64,000 nt of DNA from Oscillospiraceae bacterium. Lineage in GTDB: Bacteria; Bacillota; Clostridia; Oscillospirales; Oscillospiraceae. The position numbers were made by a program, and so were the translations under genes. Shown one piece after another: positions 15,864-23,326 of this stretch (positions within the stretch are counted from its first letter, which is position 1; every line of letters begins with the position of its first letter). The DNA is taken from NCBI GenBank assembly GCA_017465625.1, contig JAFTVV010000013.1, positions 1 to 64,000 on the forward strand, read 5' to 3'. The notes beneath the pieces were generated by a model. It was not told the DNA's origin and made no database searches. It saw nothing but the letters and a program-made list of their open reading frames with translations.

Positions 15864-16934
15864 TTATCCTTCCACGATGATCAGGTTTTTGGGGCTGTGG
15901 GTGATATTTTCGCAACCGTCTGCTGTAAAAATCACCACGTCTTCAATACGGACGCCAAACTTGCCGGGCAGATAAATGCCCGGTTCTGCGGAACAAATCA
16001 TCCCTGCTTCCATAGGCACTGTACCGGCCACACTGCATCCGGGTGCTTCATGCACCTCCATACCCAGACAGTGACCGTAGCTGTGACCAAAGTAAGGACC
16101 ATAGCCTGCATCGGTAATCACCTGACGGGCCGCACCGTCCACGTCCTTACCCAAGACACCCGCCTTGGATACTGCAATGCCTGCTTCCTGCGCCTTCAGC
16201 ACCGTGTCGTAAACTTTTTGCATTTCCTCGGTGGCAAACTGAACTGCCACGGTACGGGTCATATCGGCACAATAGCCGTTATACAGTGCGCCGAAGTCCA
16301 TGGTGATGAAGTCACCGGCTTGAATTTTACGGTCACCGGGAACACCGTGGGGCATAGAGGAATTGGGGCCGGAAACCACAATGGGGTCGAAAGACATATT
16401 ATCTGCACCGTTTTTGTACAGGCAGTAAATCAGCTCTGCGGCAAGCTCCTTTTCGGTCATACCGATTTTGATGCGGGGCAAAACTTCCGCAAAGGCCTTG
16501 TCGGTAATCTCCTGGGCCTTGCGCATAATGTCCAGCTCCCAGGGCTCTTTTACAGAACGGAAGCCGTAAATTTTGCTGTTATAGGGCACAAGCTTCGCAT
16601 TGAGCTTTTCCTCATAGGATCGCAGCTCTCTGACGGTGAGATAGTCCTCTTCGTAGCCCAAGGTTTGCACGCCAAAATCGGCAATGGCATCGTTGAGCCG
16701 CTTTATGAAGGGAAACTCCCGATTGACTTCCAGTACCTGGAAGCCCTGAATGCCGTTTTCTGCGGATTCGATATAGCGGCTGTCGGTAAAATAGCGGCAG
16801 CCGTTCTTTGTGACGATGGCCACGCCCTCGGCAATGTCGAACTCCGCACCGTACATACGGCTGTAGCGGCTGGTCAGCAGCAGGCCGTCTACCTCATCGG
16901 TGAGCACACTTAAATACTTTTCAATGTTTTTCAT
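15864..16934 (-). CDS. pepP: M24 family Xaa-Pro aminopeptidase
   Basis: 356-residue metallopeptidase of the prolidase/aminopeptidase P family that releases an N-terminal residue before proline. The N-terminal creatinase-like domain covers residues 1-125. In the pita-bread domain the metal ligands lie in TMDFGALYNGYCADMTRT near 215, HSYGHCLGMEVHEAPG near 283, MICSAEPGIY near 315 and GVRIEDVV near 333. Length is typical of the short Firmicutes type. It overlaps yqeG by 4 bases and lies 138 bases upstream of efp, a pairing common in Firmicutes. Confidence 0.93.
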   Translation of the reverse strand: MKNIEKYLSVLTDEVDGLLLTSRYSRMYGAEFDIAEGVAIVTKNGCRYFTDSRYIESAENGIQGFQVLEVNREFPFIKRLNDAIADFGVQTLGYEEDYLTVRELRSYEEKLNAKLVPYNSKIYGFRSVKEPWELDIMRKAQEITDKAFAEVLPRIKIGMTEKELAAELIYCLYKNGADNMSFDPIVVSGPNSSMPHGVPGDRKIQAGDFITMDFGALYNGYCADMTRTVAVQFATEEMQKVYDTVLKAQEAGIAVSKAGVLGKDVDGAARQVITDAGYGPYFGHSYGHCLGMEVHEAPGCSVAGTVPMEAGMICSAEPGIYLPGKFGVRIEDVVIFTADGCENITHSPKNLIIVEG

Positions 16935-17434
16935 TTTGAAATCCTCCTGTTTTTAGAAATAAAACGCATCGGCAATTCCAGCACATAACGGGCCTTCAGG
17001 GGCAGGTTGTGGTTATGGATGGGCTGCACCAAGATCGACGTCACCTTACAGCCGTTGCCGCCTAGGGTGTCGGTAAAGATCTGGTCGCCCACAATTGCGG
17101 CGTTTTTAGGGTCGATATTATATTTTTGCAAGCACTGCCGAATTCCTTTGGGAAAGGGTTTTTTGGAGTGGGTGATGCAATCCAGTCCGTTTTCCTTACA
17201 GAAAAACGGCACTCTTTGCTTTTTACTGTTGGATACCACGCAAAGCTTTACCCCGGCGTTTTGCAGGTCCTTCATCCACTGCATCACCTCCTGGGTGGGT
17301 GTATTGGTGGTATAAGGCACAATGGTATTGTCAAAATCCATCATCAATAGCTCTATATTCTGACTTTTTAAAAAGGCAGGTGTAATCTCCAAAACCGACT
17401 CGGCACGCCACTTTGGCAAAAAGGATAAAGACAT
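16931..17434 (-). CDS. yqeG: YqeG family HAD phosphatase
   Basis: 167-residue haloacid-dehalogenase-type phosphatase. Motif I is LLMMDFDNTIVPY near residue 31, motif II is LCVVSNSKKQR near 65, Lys of motif III is in SKKPFPKG near 94, and motif IV is AAIVGDQIFTDTLGGN near 112. It belongs to the YqeG (TIGR01668) group, homologous to mitochondrial phosphatidylglycerophosphate phosphatase, but the physiological substrate in Firmicutes is not settled. First gene of yqeG-pepP, divergent from the spoIVA unit. Confidence 0.88.
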   Translation of the reverse strand: MSLSFLPKWRAESVLEITPAFLKSQNIELLMMDFDNTIVPYTTNTPTQEVMQWMKDLQNAGVKLCVVSNSKKQRVPFFCKENGLDCITHSKKPFPKGIRQCLQKYNIDPKNAAIVGDQIFTDTLGGNGCKVTSILVQPIHNHNLPLKARYVLELPMRFISKNRRISK

Positions 17435-17458
17435 ATTATTCTTCCTCTTTCATAGTAT
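17433..17458 (+). promoter_or_regulatory. Candidate sigma-E-type promoter for the unknown gene and spoIVA
   Basis: ATATT (17433-17437) and CATAGTAT (17451-17458) are separated by 13 bases, resembling the Bacillus sigma-E elements (ATATT and CATACA-T, spacer 13-15). It precedes the start at 17499 by about 40 bases. spoIVA is sigma-E-dependent in other spore formers. The match is visual and not scored. Confidence 0.4.
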
Positions 17459-17498
17459 ACATACATAACAACTATACCACAGAAGGGAGCATTTGTCT

Positions 17499-18212
17499 AT
17501 GGCTTTTCCCATTTATCTTGCCATGACCGGGGCAGAACTTTCTGCCGCATCCGGCAATCCGTACGGCTGTGGCGTTATGGCTTGCTGTTTCTCCTCCCGA
17601 AACAGCGGAATCGGGCATTTGCCGGAAGCACTGCCCGATGATTCTGTTCTTTTGCTCAATGACCGTATTCCCTACGACGGACACGAAATTTTTCTGATTG
17701 GCAGTCAGCTTGCACAGTACTGTGAACGAGAAAACCCAAAGGCTGTTCTTTTGGATTTTCAACGTCCCTATACGCCCTGTCTGCAGGAACTCACCACCCA
17801 TTTGCGTACCTGCCTGTCTGTGCCGGTAGTCTCTCCCCCATCGTACTGCGACAACGGAGCAGTATTTCTGCCCCCTGTGCCGACCAATAAAAGCCCGGAA
17901 AAAATCTTAGCGCCCTGGAAAGGGCGGGAAATCTGGCTGGAGCTGGCGTTTTTAGGGCAGCAGTTTTCTGTGACCGAGACCGGATGCAGCATCACTTCCC
18001 TGTCCTCCCCTCTTAAAAACGCGCCTTTTTATGATCACAAAGCATTTTGCCATTATCACATTGAAGAAAGCGAAGACGGGGTGCTTTTTCGTTTACACAG
18101 GACGCAGGAGGATTACATCCTTTTCCTGCAGGAAGCGGCCAAAATGGGTGTTTGCGGTGCAATTGGTCTTTTTCAGGAATACAGCTTGTGCCGCGCGCAT
18201 ACATTCAAGTAG
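17499..18212 (+). CDS. Unknown protein upstream of spoIVA
   Basis: 237 residues, no family I can name. Start at 17499 (MAFPIYLAMTGAE) is chosen because GAAGGGAG lies 9 bases upstream; a TTG six bases earlier is possible. No signal peptide or convincing transmembrane segment. The N-terminal part has SVLLLNDRIPYDGHE and AVLLDFQRPYTP, strand-like segments ending in acidic residues that recall TIM-barrel enzymes (weak inference). Cysteines are numerous (about 11). It lies 20 bases before spoIVA on the same strand with no terminator between them, and a possible sigma-E promoter lies upstream, so a sporulation role is likely. Confidence 0.7.
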   Translation: MAFPIYLAMTGAELSAASGNPYGCGVMACCFSSRNSGIGHLPEALPDDSVLLLNDRIPYDGHEIFLIGSQLAQYCERENPKAVLLDFQRPYTPCLQELTTHLRTCLSVPVVSPPSYCDNGAVFLPPVPTNKSPEKILAPWKGREIWLELAFLGQQFSVTETGCSITSLSSPLKNAPFYDHKAFCHYHIEESEDGVLFRLHRTQEDYILFLQEAAKMGVCGAIGLFQEYSLCRAHTFK

Positions 18213-18232
18213 ACCAATCAAGGAGGCAGGCT

Positions 18233-19696
18233 ATGGAACATATTTATCAGGATATTGCCGCCCGTACACAGGGCAATATTTATATCGGTGTTGTCGGCCC
18301 GGTCAGAACCGGCAAATCCACCTTTATTAAGCGTGTTATGGAGGAAATGGTGATCCCCAACATTGAAGAGCCATACCGTCGGGAACGGGCAAAGGATGAG
18401 CTTCCCCAAAGCGGCTCGGGCAAAACCATTATGACCAGCGAGCCGAAATTCATCCCTGAGGAGGCGGTGGAAATCTCCCCGGACGGCACTGCCACGATGC
18501 GGATCCGGATGATTGACTCTGTGGGGTATATGGTAGATGGGGCTGTAGGCGCGGAGGAGGACGGTGTGCCGCGGATGGTGGCTACCCCTTGGTATGACTA
18601 CGAAATTCCTATGCCGGAGGCGGCGGAAATTGGCACCCGGAAGGTGATGCAGGAGCACTGCTCCATTGGGCTGGTCATCACCACGGACGGCAGTATTACG
18701 GACATTCCGCGGAAGGATTATCTGGACGCGGAGGGGCGTGCCATTACGGATATGAAGGCCACAGGAAAGCCCTTTTTGGTCATCATCAACAGCCGCAATC
18801 CCAATTCCGACGAGGCACTTTCGGTGCAGAAGTATATTCGGGAGCATTTCGATGTAGAGCCTGCTGTTGCAGACTGTCAGGCGCTCAGCGGCGAGGGCAT
18901 CAATGGGCTGCTGAAATCCCTTTTGTACGCCTTCCCTATGACACAGCTGCAGGTGCATCTTCCCCGATGGATGGATGCTTTGGAGTGCTCTCACCCCATT
19001 AAAGCTGCACTGTATGAAGCTTTGATTACAAGAGTTCAGCAAATCGAAACACTGGCGCAGGCCGCGCCCACACTTCAGAAGCTAAAAGAACTGGAAAATG
19101 TTTTAGACTTCTCTGTGCAGAACGTCGATCTGGCAACCGGCACTGTTTGCTGCACCGTCACCTTCCCGGAAAAGCTGTTTTATGAGATTTTAAGCAAGCG
19201 CACCGGTATGGACATCGGCAGTGACGGGGAACTGATGCAGATTTTGATCCAGTTGGCACAAATAAAAAAGGAATACGACAAAATTTCCGATGCAATGGCA
19301 CAGGTGCAGGCTACCGGATATGGCGTTGTAATGCCCACTGCGCAGGAAATGAAGCTGGAAAAACCGGAATTGGTGCGCAAAAACGGCAGTTTCGGTGTCA
19401 AATTAAAGGCCGGTGCGCCCTCCATTCACATGATTCGCGTGGATGTGGATACGGAGATCAGTCCCATGGTGGGAGACGAGAAGCAATCCAAGGATTTGGT
19501 GGACTTTTTGACCAGTGAAGAGCCTGAAAAGCTTTGGGAGAGCAACATTTTCGGAAAATCTGTGGGCTCGATGATTCAGGAGGGTCTGACCTCCAAGCTG
19601 CTGCGCACACCGGAAGAAGTGCGTGGACGTTTCCGCGGTACACTTTCACGGGTGGTCAATGAAGGGGCAAACGGCCTGATCTGCCTGATTTTATAA
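18233..19696 (+). CDS. spoIVA: Stage IV sporulation protein A (spore coat ATPase)
   Basis: 487 residues, close to the 492 of B. subtilis SpoIVA, which polymerises with ATP on the forespore to form the coat basement layer. Walker A is GVVGPVRTGKSTF near residue 18. MTSEPKFIPEEAVEI, RMIDSVGYMVDGA and VITTDGSITDIPR are SpoIVA-specific blocks of the GTPase-like domain, and the C-terminal tail ends in NEGANGLICLIL. Start at 18233 is chosen from AGGAGG at 18221-18226; the open frame extends further upstream without a better site. It ends at a 14-bp terminator. Confidence 0.96.
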   Translation: MEHIYQDIAARTQGNIYIGVVGPVRTGKSTFIKRVMEEMVIPNIEEPYRRERAKDELPQSGSGKTIMTSEPKFIPEEAVEISPDGTATMRIRMIDSVGYMVDGAVGAEEDGVPRMVATPWYDYEIPMPEAAEIGTRKVMQEHCSIGLVITTDGSITDIPRKDYLDAEGRAITDMKATGKPFLVIINSRNPNSDEALSVQKYIREHFDVEPAVADCQALSGEGINGLLKSLLYAFPMTQLQVHLPRWMDALECSHPIKAALYEALITRVQQIETLAQAAPTLQKLKELENVLDFSVQNVDLATGTVCCTVTFPEKLFYEILSKRTGMDIGSDGELMQILIQLAQIKKEYDKISDAMAQVQATGYGVVMPTAQEMKLEKPELVRKNGSFGVKLKAGAPSIHMIRVDVDTEISPMVGDEKQSKDLVDFLTSEEPEKLWESNIFGKSVGSMIQEGLTSKLLRTPEEVRGRFRGTLSRVVNEGANGLICLIL

Positions 19697-19730
19697 CCTG
19701 CAACGCAGTGCAAAATCTATTTGGGAGCAC

Positions 19731-19762
19731 AAAAACAGGGAGCCGTGTGGCTCCCTGTTTTT
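19731..19762. terminator. Terminator, spoIVA / acetyltransferase
   Basis: A 14-bp stem (19731-19744 with 19749-19762) with core AACAGGGAGCC, loop GTGT and a run of eight T. Located between convergent stops at 19696 and 19763. The same 11-bp core recurs at 21787-21812. Confidence 0.88.
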
Positions 19763-20182
19763 TTAGCAGTTATAAGCAAGCATATTACCTAAAGGAATAT
19801 CAAATCCAAGTGCGTTATACATCCCAATATCACAATCAGCACATCCTACACTTAGGGAACTCACTCCACTATTAGCATAGGCGAACATTACAAGTTTTCT
19901 TGCTATCCCCTTATGGCGATACGCAGGCAAAATATAAAAGTCTTCAAACACACCTGCGGTATCATAATTGAAGGTGGAATAAGTAAGGCATATTGAGCAA
20001 CAGGCAACTAATTTACCACCACATACGCAACCATAGAAGTTGATTTTTTCTTGCTCTATTGCGTGCTTCAAGCTCTCAAAATCGTTTTTGCTTGGACAAT
20101 CTTCGCCTATCTCAGTTTTATAGGCAATTTGTAAATTCAACAATTCTTGAAATCGTTCTGTTTTGACTAACACAAAATCCAT
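19763..20182 (-). CDS. GNAT family N-acetyltransferase
   Basis: 139-residue GCN5-related acetyltransferase. The acetyl-CoA-binding motif A is DFYILPAYRHKGIARKLV near residue 80, matching Q/R-x-x-G-x-A. Upstream strands (FYGCVCGGKLVACCSICL) and the C-terminal MYNALGF fit the GNAT fold. The substrate is unknown. Codon choice is more A/T-rich than in the neighbouring housekeeping genes, suggesting more recent acquisition. The 5' leader contains three mutually complementary segments, one of them the ribosome binding site. Confidence 0.8.
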   Translation of the reverse strand: MDFVLVKTERFQELLNLQIAYKTEIGEDCPSKNDFESLKHAIEQEKINFYGCVCGGKLVACCSICLTYSTFNYDTAGVFEDFYILPAYRHKGIARKLVMFAYANSGVSSLSVGCADCDIGMYNALGFDIPLGNMLAYNC

Positions 20183-20507
20183 GTCAAGTCCTCCATAATG
20201 TAATGTTTTGGAGGATTATTTCAGGTGCATCCTCCCATCACACCGCAAAATTTTCTTCATAAAAGACCAACCCTTTCGTGGCAAAATTCAATCACAATGT
20301 ATGATGCGGTTATATTGCATTGTGACCGAGGTTAGTATATCACACCCTCAAAAATAATGCTACTATTCGATTTGAAAAGAATCTTTCCTCTTTTCTATTG
20401 GTATGTTATAATATCAAAAAACGGGTCGATGTAGGCATCGCCCCCTACGAACACGGATGTAAGGGAAAATGCCCAAATTCGCCCACAAACATAAATGAGG
20501 ATACAAT
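20183..20507. other. 325-base intergenic region: GNAT leader and one REP-like palindrome
   Basis: No gene seen. On the minus strand, three segments lie before the GNAT start: GGAGGAT (20235-20229), ATCCTCC (20216-20210) and GGAGGA (20194-20189, the ribosome binding site, 6 bases from the ATG). The middle one can pair with either of the others, so it could hide or free the site. An 8-bp inverted repeat, TCACAATG (20292-20299) and CATTGTGA (20318-20325), lies further upstream. Near the right end is GGTATGTTATAATA (20400-20413), repeated almost exactly at 22750-22763, then REP-like unit 1. Confidence 0.5.
20423..20448 (-). repeat. REP-like GTAG palindrome, unit 1
   Basis: Minus-strand reading starts GTAG, then GGGGCGATG, loop CCTA, and CATCGACCC (one mismatch in the stem). 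The GTAG foot next to a hairpin is the hallmark of REP elements recognised by RAYT transposases. It lies 60 bases before the RAYT gene. Confidence 0.65.
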
Positions 20508-20990
20508 ATGGAATTACCGAAACGAAAAATAAATCGGCTGGCAGACTATGATTACAATCAAAATGGTGCGTATTTTATAACCATCTGCACCCAAGACAGA
20601 AAACCTATTTTGTCACAAATCGTAGGGGACGGGTCTCCCGTCCCGAAAACTGCCGGATTGATTGCAGAAAAAACGATTATGCAGATCACAGAAAAATATC
20701 CTTCGGTATCGGTGGAAAAACATGTGATTATGCCGGATCATATACATATCCTGTTACGGATAGACAACGGGACGGGAAACCCGTCCCCTACATTGGGAAA
20801 TATTATTGGTTGGTATAAATATCAGGTTACGAAAGAGGTAAACAGGCAGAACTACACCGCAGGTGAAAAACTGTTCCAACGTTCCTATTATGACCATGTG
20901 ATTCGTAATCAGCAGGATTACAATGCGGTGTGGGAATATATTGAGCAAAATCCGAGAAAAAGGATGATGCAAAATAATCGGTATAAATAA
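20508..20990 (+). CDS. REP-associated tyrosine transposase (RAYT, Y1/HUH family)
   Basis: 160-residue single-domain Y1-type transposase. N-terminal RLADYDYNQNGAYFITICTQ is typical of the RAYT group. The metal-binding HUH motif is HVIMPDHIHILLRI near residue 74, the candidate nucleophilic tyrosine is in FQRSYYDHVIRNQQDY near 125, and WEYIEQNPRK near 146 is the conserved C-terminal helix. Such enzymes act on REP palindromes with a GTAG foot. Two such palindromes sit in frame inside the gene, encoding VGDGSPVP and NGTGNPSPT, and four more lie within 5.5 kb. No second domain or partner gene. Two hairpins follow the stop. Confidence 0.88.
   Translation: MELPKRKINRLADYDYNQNGAYFITICTQDRKPILSQIVGDGSPVPKTAGLIAEKTIMQITEKYPSVSVEKHVIMPDHIHILLRIDNGTGNPSPTLGNIIGWYKYQVTKEVNRQNYTAGEKLFQRSYYDHVIRNQQDYNAVWEYIEQNPRKRMMQNNRYK
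20622..20644 (+). repeat. REP-like GTAG palindrome, unit 2 (inside RAYT gene)
   Basis: GTAG then GGGACGGG, loop TCT, CCCGTCCC. 23 bases, the only unit with its GTAG foot on the plus strand. It is in frame and encodes the insert GDGSPVP. Confidence 0.8.
20769..20791 (-). repeat. REP-like GTAG palindrome, unit 3 (inside RAYT gene)
   Basis: GGGACGGG, loop AAA, CCCGTCCC, then CTAC. Inverted relative to unit 2, so GTAGGGGACGGG at 20622-20633 and CCCGTCCCCTAC at 20780-20791 are a perfect 12-bp inverted pair 146 bases apart, flanking the HUH codons. Confidence 0.8.
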
Positions 20991-21025
20991 TACCGCAGGG
21001 ACAGGTGTTTGTCTCTGCGGTCGGT

Positions 21026-21047
21026 GCGGTACAGAAAACTGTACCGC
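21026..21047 (+). terminator. Terminator after RAYT gene
   Basis: GCGGTACAG (21026-21034) and CTGTACCGC (21039-21047) with loop AAAA, followed by TTTTCTTTT. A second stem, ACCGCAGGGACA (20992-21003) with TGTCTCTGCGGT (about 21010-21021, one G-U pair), lies just before it. Confidence 0.75.
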
Positions 21048-21063
21048 TTTTCTTTTGGGGTGT

Positions 21064-21576
21064 TCAAAGCACCAGAGACGGTGCGGTATAAACTCTCGCC
21101 GCCAGCTCCTGATTGAGCATATAAAGTCTATTGGGATCAGAGCCAAACAATTCCATCTTGGTAATCAGATTGTTGGCGTTGGTTTCTTCTTCGCCCTGCT
21201 CCTTCACAAACCAGTCCAAAAACTGCATGGTGCGGAAATCCTTTACCTCGTATGCCGCCGCATAGATCTCATTAATCAGAGAGGTTACATATTCCTCGTG
21301 CTCAAGGCCTGCTTTGAGCACATCCAGATGGCAGGTAAAAACCTTATCCGGCTTCGGGATGGCTTCCAGTGTCACCTTCTGATTTTCATTCTGGAGGTAC
21401 TGATAAAACAGCATTGCGTGGTCGCGCTCCTCCTGCGCCTGAATCTTATACCAGTTGGCAAATCCATCCAGCCCGGCATCCTCAAAATAGTTGGAAAAAT
21501 CCAAATAAAGATAAGCGGAATAAAATTCCTTGTTGATTTGCTGATTTAACAGTTCATGTACTTTTGCTTTCATCAT
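21064..21576 (-). CDS. ftnA: Ferritin
   Basis: 170-residue non-haem ferritin that oxidises and stores iron in a 24-subunit shell. Ferroxidase-centre residues are visible: Glu in INKEFYSAYLYLDFSNYF near residue 17, the E-x-x-H pair in QAQEERDHAMLFYQYL near 48, Glu in EHEEYVTSLINEIY near 92, and FLDWFVKEQGEEE near 123. Length and helix pattern match bacterial FtnA rather than haem bacterioferritin. Start MMK at 21576 has GGGAGAAAA upstream. It stands alone in the accessory zone. Confidence 0.93.
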   Translation of the reverse strand: MMKAKVHELLNQQINKEFYSAYLYLDFSNYFEDAGLDGFANWYKIQAQEERDHAMLFYQYLQNENQKVTLEAIPKPDKVFTCHLDVLKAGLEHEEYVTSLINEIYAAAYEVKDFRTMQFLDWFVKEQGEEETNANNLITKMELFGSDPNRLYMLNQELAARVYTAPSLVL

Positions 21577-21786
21577 TTTTCTCCCTTATTCAAATATCAA
21601 TTTTCCGTAAATAACGGAAATTTTAGTGTCTTTATTATACCATCTATTTGTGAACAATTCAAGAGATTTGACCCGGTTGTTTCAAAATGCGAACATAATG
21701 GGAGACTGCGCATCAGGCAATTGACAAGGGTCTGCCACATCAGCCGCACCACCGCTTGCAATACAAGAGCCCTTTGGAAGCGTGAA

Positions 21787-21812
21787 AACAGGGAGCCAGT
21801 CGGCTCCCTGTT
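21787..21812. terminator. Hairpin terminator near the membrane-protein gene
   Basis: AACAGGGAGCC (21787-21797), loop AGTC, GGCTCCCTGTT (21802-21812), then ATAATTTTTTATT. Same 11-bp core as the spoIVA terminator. It lies 8 bases from the minus-strand stop at 21821. Confidence 0.7.
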
Positions 21813-21820
21813 ATAATTTT

Positions 21821-22669
21821 TTATTGGAACAACTCTTGAAGCAGTTGTGTTTGCTCGTCGTTTAGACCCAAGTAATCAACAACTTCCTTGATGTTCTGTT
21901 CACCTTTGATTGTTATCAAATCCGAAGCAAAGAAAGATTTTATTTCAAGCATCTTTTCCAGACACAATTCTCGAGAATTGTCCTTTCGCCAATCAAAATC
22001 ACGATTTGAAAATGTAAAAGACTTCCCATCCTTCATTTCAATTTTGATTTCATATTTCCAGTAATCAGCTAACCGATAGCTCGATACATGCTTTGCTTGA
22101 ATCGTAAGATTAGAAAATTCGTCTGTTGTATATGGACTGGAATCCTCTTGGTTCAACACATTATAGGAGATTATACAGTTGTCAGTAGTCAGACAATCAC
22201 GACCGAAGAAGCCAAATGGTGCGAATAAAGAACACACGAACAATCCTACTATCCACACAATCATCATATCTCGACGAAAGCGCTTTTTAGATGGCTTTAC
22301 ATAAATGTTTTTCCTTCTTGAATCAAATAAGGGAAAACAGTCTTTTGCCCAAGGTGTTTCTCCATATCGGACTTTTCTGTTTCCGAAAATCGGTTTTTTC
22401 CCTTCTAAGGCCACTATACAAAACACCAACGCACTTATCTCTACATATAACAGTAGGGGCATCACAAAGAGAAGACTTGCGTGGCTGTTGTATGCGACAA
22501 CCAAGGAATCTCTGAACGCAATTGCGTTTGTAATGTCTTCAAAGCAAAATACAAACAGAAGGGCAAAGATAACTGACAGCAATAGCCCGAGCCAGTAGAT
22601 ACTTTTGTCCAGAAGCGAAAGTGGAGGTCGGCAACTTCTATTTTTCTTTTTAGACTTTTTGCTCATCAT
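21821..22669 (-). CDS. Hypothetical membrane protein
   Basis: 282 residues, no family recognised. A basic N terminus (MMSKKSKKKNR) is followed by hydrophobic segments at about 23-48 and 64-90, a cytosolic basic stretch (KPSKKRFRRD near 127) and a third segment near 134-155 (MIVWIVGLFVCSLFAPFGFF). The C-terminal 125 residues are soluble and contain YWKYEIKIEMKDGKSFTFSN. Two cysteines after the third segment (CLTTDNC) could form a disulfide if extracytoplasmic. A GGGGGGTGAA site precedes the start. Base composition is more A/T-rich than the housekeeping genes. The neighbours give no functional clue. Confidence 0.7.
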   Translation of the reverse strand: MMSKKSKKKNRSCRPPLSLLDKSIYWLGLLLSVIFALLFVFCFEDITNAIAFRDSLVVAYNSHASLLFVMPLLLYVEISALVFCIVALEGKKPIFGNRKVRYGETPWAKDCFPLFDSRRKNIYVKPSKKRFRRDMMIVWIVGLFVCSLFAPFGFFGRDCLTTDNCIISYNVLNQEDSSPYTTDEFSNLTIQAKHVSSYRLADYWKYEIKIEMKDGKSFTFSNRDFDWRKDNSRELCLEKMLEIKSFFASDLITIKGEQNIKEVVDYLGLNDEQTQLLQELFQ

Positions 22670-22773
22670 TTCACCCCCCTAATGAAGTATCGAGTATATT
22701 TTATCATCGCCTTTCTTACTTTTCAATCCCCTCTTTCTTCCTTCCTTTTGGTATGTTATACTAATAGGAAAGC

Positions 22774-22796
22774 GGGACGGGAAGCCCGTCCCCTAC
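22774..22796 (-). repeat. REP-like GTAG palindrome, unit 4
   Basis: GGGACGGG, loop AAG, CCCGTCCC, CTAC. Nearly identical to unit 3. It is preceded by GGTATGTTATACTA (22750-22763), which also precedes unit 1, so the duplicated segment is longer than the palindrome. Confidence 0.78.
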
Positions 22797-22942
22797 AAGC
22801 CGCAAATGATGGGGATGGGGCGATGTTCAGAAAAGTGATTCTTGAATGCGAAAACAGACCGCATTCTTTCGCGAAAATGGTGCAAAAGGATGCGGTCCGT
22901 TTATTATAAGGTGGCTGCCAATGGCTGAAAAAACTGGCAGGA

Positions 22943-23293
22943 TCATTTGTTGTTCTTAGCAGTTTTAATGGAGGCGATTAAAAGAATACGAATTGTACTG
23001 CAAGTCTTGTCCAATGCTTTATACATAGGTTGATCAATATATCCTGTTTTTAAAAGCATTTCAAGCCATTTCCCTGTTTCGCTCGCCTCTTTTAAGGCTA
23101 TTTCAAGTTTAGCAATGAAATCTGCTCGGCTATGACCATATTTACTTTCCGCAATATTCGCACAAATGCTGGTCGCACTTCTTCCAATTTGATTGGAAAT
23201 AATTGTTTCGTGCTTGCTGTGCAGTTCTTTTACCAAAGCAAGGATATCCACAGATAACTGCATAGAAAGTGTTCCAAGCTTATCTTCCTTCAT
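22943..23293 (-). CDS. Four-helix-bundle protein (S23/IVP-Avd family)
   Basis: 116 residues with the start at 23293 (MKEDKLGTL), chosen from the AGAGGTGAT site upstream; the open frame extends into the hairpin array but without a site. The pattern SNQIGRSATSICANIAES near residue 40, then FIAKLEIALKEASETGKWLEML and a C-terminal helix, matches the family first seen in 23S rRNA intervening sequences and related to Avd, the accessory protein of diversity-generating retroelements. Family members form pentameric barrels, and Avd binds nucleic acid. The role of free-standing copies is unknown. The gene lies directly downstream of the array of ten hairpins at 23327-23545. Confidence 0.85.
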   Translation of the reverse strand: MKEDKLGTLSMQLSVDILALVKELHSKHETIISNQIGRSATSICANIAESKYGHSRADFIAKLEIALKEASETGKWLEMLLKTGYIDQPMYKALDKTCSTIRILLIASIKTAKNNK

Positions 23294-23326
23294 TAAAATC
23301 ACCTCTGTGCCGATATTAGCATAAAT

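Noticed and set aside
22450..22462. Seventh REP-like unit (GTAGGGGCATCAC)
   Set aside because: GTAG is present but no complementary arm follows; it is coding sequence of the membrane protein.
22682..22909. 75-codon plus-strand frame between the membrane protein and four-helix-bundle genes
   Set aside because: It runs through REP-like unit 4 and a terminator-like stem, has no ribosome binding site, and resembles no protein.
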